Below are positions 61,827 to 64,000 of a stretch of 64,000 bases of DNA, piece after piece. A program made the position numbers and the translations under genes. This DNA is from Theobroma cacao (Eukaryota; Streptophyta; Magnoliopsida; Malvales; Malvaceae), in the NCBI RefSeq assembly GCF_000208745.1, contig NC_030854.1, positions 6,726,003 to 6,790,002 of the forward strand, in the 5' to 3' direction. Position 1 is the first letter of the stretch, and the number at the start of each line of letters is the position of its first letter. Below the pieces are notes generated by a model. That model saw only the letters and a program-made list of their open reading frames with translations. It was not told the DNA's origin and did no database searches.

Positions 61827-63732
61827 TGTCATAACTCGATACTCCCCTCAAGCCCTTGACAACCGTCTCGGTGTCCCGGTAGACACTCATTACCCGGAAT
61901 GTTAATCCCAAACCCTGCAAGGCTTTAATATCAGTTTCTCATTTCCCTTGTGAGCAACCATTGTCAAATATTGTGTTCTAAAAGATTTTAAGCTGTTTCC
62001 AACTTAAAACAAATAAAATATTAATTTTTGTCTCATAGGGGTATTTTGGTTATTTTTTCAAAAATTTTGAAACCAGCCAATAATGTAGTATATAAGTGTA
62101 GAACACATATTTCAAAATCAAAAATAAATTTAGATGTCTAAAATATTCGTTTAAAACAAAATTATGATTATTTGGATATAACAAGAAAATAAAATAAATA
62201 TTAAGTAAAATATTATATTTTCTTATTAAACAATATTTTCAGAGTTATACGTAGATAATTTTTGTAGCGTAAAAGCAAAGTAAATTCATACATACTGTAA
62301 TATAGTAAACCAGAGTATTTAATTTAATTTACAATGACTAGTGGGCCCCCAAATAACCAAAAGTAAAGAGGACTGTGAACCTACAGTTTGAAGGAATGCA
62401 AATCCAATGGTAGTCCTCGATGAACTCAACTATCTACAACCTAATTTGAAGCTAAAATGGATGGAAAGGAGAGTGGTGAGATTTTATAATCCCAGTGAGT
62501 AAACAAACATCATCTGAAATATCTAAAGTCGAGTAAAAGGAGACAATTAAAATATTTCATCTCAATATGTATTTCATAACATAAATATTCATTTCATTTA
62601 AATATTCAACATGGCTTATGAGTATCTTAAAAGCTTGGCTCCTGCTAAAATCATTCTCGGGGATACCTTGACCGAGACATCTAACCGAGTCCGCCAAGGC
62701 TGTTAAAAAGTTCGTATACACGTAAACATATTTTTAGTTTGAAAAACATAGTCATTCCTTGGCGTTAGCGGAGTTCATCATCACGAGGTGGTTCGGCATG
62801 ACGTGAACTCTGTCCATACCTCAGGAGATACCCTACGTGCTTGTCCGATCGAGGTACATATATATATATTCGGATTCCGTGCCCCTCTAATAGGCTGATT
62901 CACAAAATTCGCCTACTGTAGCAAGCTAAACCCACCATACAATAAAATTTTGACAGCATGACAGGGCTAATATTTTACTACCCAGCCTGCAAGGGAAAAA
63001 TAAAACAATTCATTCAATTCATAAAATACAGCCCAGCCAGTCATGCCAACACAATAACAATATAACATAAGCCATCAATTTCCAATCATAAATTTGCAAC
63101 ATACCGGTGGTCTCCAATTACTCTATTTTCAAAATCATTATTCAATTTTAAGACAATTTATAAAAATCTTTTCAGGTAAACACATTCTGTTTGTAAAAAA
63201 CAAAAATTTACCATTTAAACTCATTTTCATAAAATTTCACCAAAATTGATTAAAAACATACTTTAGATAATTAAAATGATGGTAAGGTTACTCACTATTT
63301 CGGGAGTCAAATTTCTAGAGTACTCTGACTACCAATCCTCGGGTACAATTTCCTTGCCTTTATCGAAGGATTCACCACCTAGACATAGTACAAAATCGAG
63401 AAACTTACTACATTGGTACTAAATCAAAATTAAACTAATTTAGACTACTAATGCATGATATGGAATGCAAAAATGTCCAAGTAATTGTTTAAATACGGTA
63501 TTCGACCTAATTCGCACTATTCTCGGTGTAATTGGCTAAAACCTCCAATTTAACTCCAAATCGATTTCTTTCACTTTCAACACTCCAATTATACTTAAAA
63601 TACCTCAATGACTGTGAATATGATTCAATTTATCAGTTCGAATCATAAATCGCACATGTCTATACATTAGGTAAAAATTCATATTTTCATGCCAAAATTT
63701 CCCATTAAATTTCTAACCTCACCAATCATTAA
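61827..63732 (-). mobile_element. Long Gypsy-like LTR (copy E), cut by copy F
   Basis: Starts TGTCATAACTCG after CAAAG and follows copy D closely for its whole visible length (GCAAGGCTTTAATATCAG near 61,918, CCTTGGCGTTAGC near 62,758, CCCCTCTAATAGGC near 62,881, GGGTACAATTTCCTTGCC near 63,340). It breaks off at 63732 where copy F begins; the equivalent of the last about 1 kb of D is not in the window and should continue beyond F. Confidence 0.8.
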
Positions 63733-64000
63733 TGTAAAACCCGACCCTATAAATACATGTCATGACATACATGCGTTGAGTAGCATGTTATTACGCTAGA
63801 AAAGCACCTAAGAATAGACGAAACCTGATATTGTACATAACGGTACACTTAAATTGATTTAACCTCGAACTAGTTCAAATAGGAATTGTAGGATGAAATT
63901 TAATATTTTATAGTCCAGGAATGACTAAAAATGATTGTTCGGAGTTCGAGGGTTCATTTGGGGTAAAATTAGAAATTTTGATATTCAAGGGCAAAATCGT
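63733..64000 (+). mobile_element. Long Gypsy-like LTR (copy F), start only
   Basis: TGTAAAACCCGACCCTATAA at the start is the same family's terminus in the opposite orientation (complement of the right ends of B and D), and the following 250 bases match the complement of the right ends of B and D. The five bases before it, ATTAA (63728-63732), should recur after its far end, outside the window. Whether it is solo or full length cannot be seen. Confidence 0.8.

Overview
This is nuclear DNA of a flowering plant, most likely a eudicot. It is AT-rich, its genes are split by many short GT-AG introns, and the proteins match plant-specific families. A Malvales-type genome is possible from the look of the proteins, but that is a guess.

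Gene-rich part (about 3.6-24.2 kb). SPINDLY (SPY, protein O-fucosyltransferase, 17 coding exons, 927 aa) lies on the plus strand at 4922-13338. It converges on a minus-strand spliceosome-type cyclophilin (CYP18-2/PPIL1 type, 164 aa, 14509-17610). The cyclophilin shares a 365-bp divergent promoter with ELM1, a plant mitochondrial fission factor (420 aa, 17976-21898, plus). A Casparian-strip membrane protein (CASP, 200 aa) with its own TATA box follows at 23434-24228.

Second gene pair (about 35.9-41.9 kb). These are the mRNA-decapping activator DCP1 (365 aa, 35887-39137) and a small, probably mitochondrial, single-RRM protein (129 aa, 40926-41852), both plus strand. I joined the exons of all six genes by hand; every junction keeps frame and total lengths match the families. 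The genes have unrelated cellular roles (hormone signalling, splicing, organelle division, root barrier, mRNA decay, organelle RNA) and do not form a pathway.

Transposon-rich parts (0-1.3 kb, 25-34.3 kb, 43-64 kb). Several insertions can be delimited to the base by matching target-site duplications (TSDs): a solo LTR (25352-26866, GTACC), a 3.1-kb solo LTR (29770-32886, AGAAA) that splits a dead hAT transposase, a MULE-like MITE (33812-34297, 9-bp TSD), an 11.5-kb gag-only Copia element (43019-54484, TTTCG), a 3-kb solo LTR nested in a TIR element (55848-58802, GTATT), and a Copia-type solo LTR (60125-61641, TTATG). A single family of very long (about 3 kb) Gypsy-like LTRs accounts for five of the insertions, in both orientations, and one copy is inserted into another at the right edge. 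No tRNA, rRNA or CRISPR array was seen. I see no clearly new biological system; the most informative structures are the nested, datable insertions and the gag-only element.
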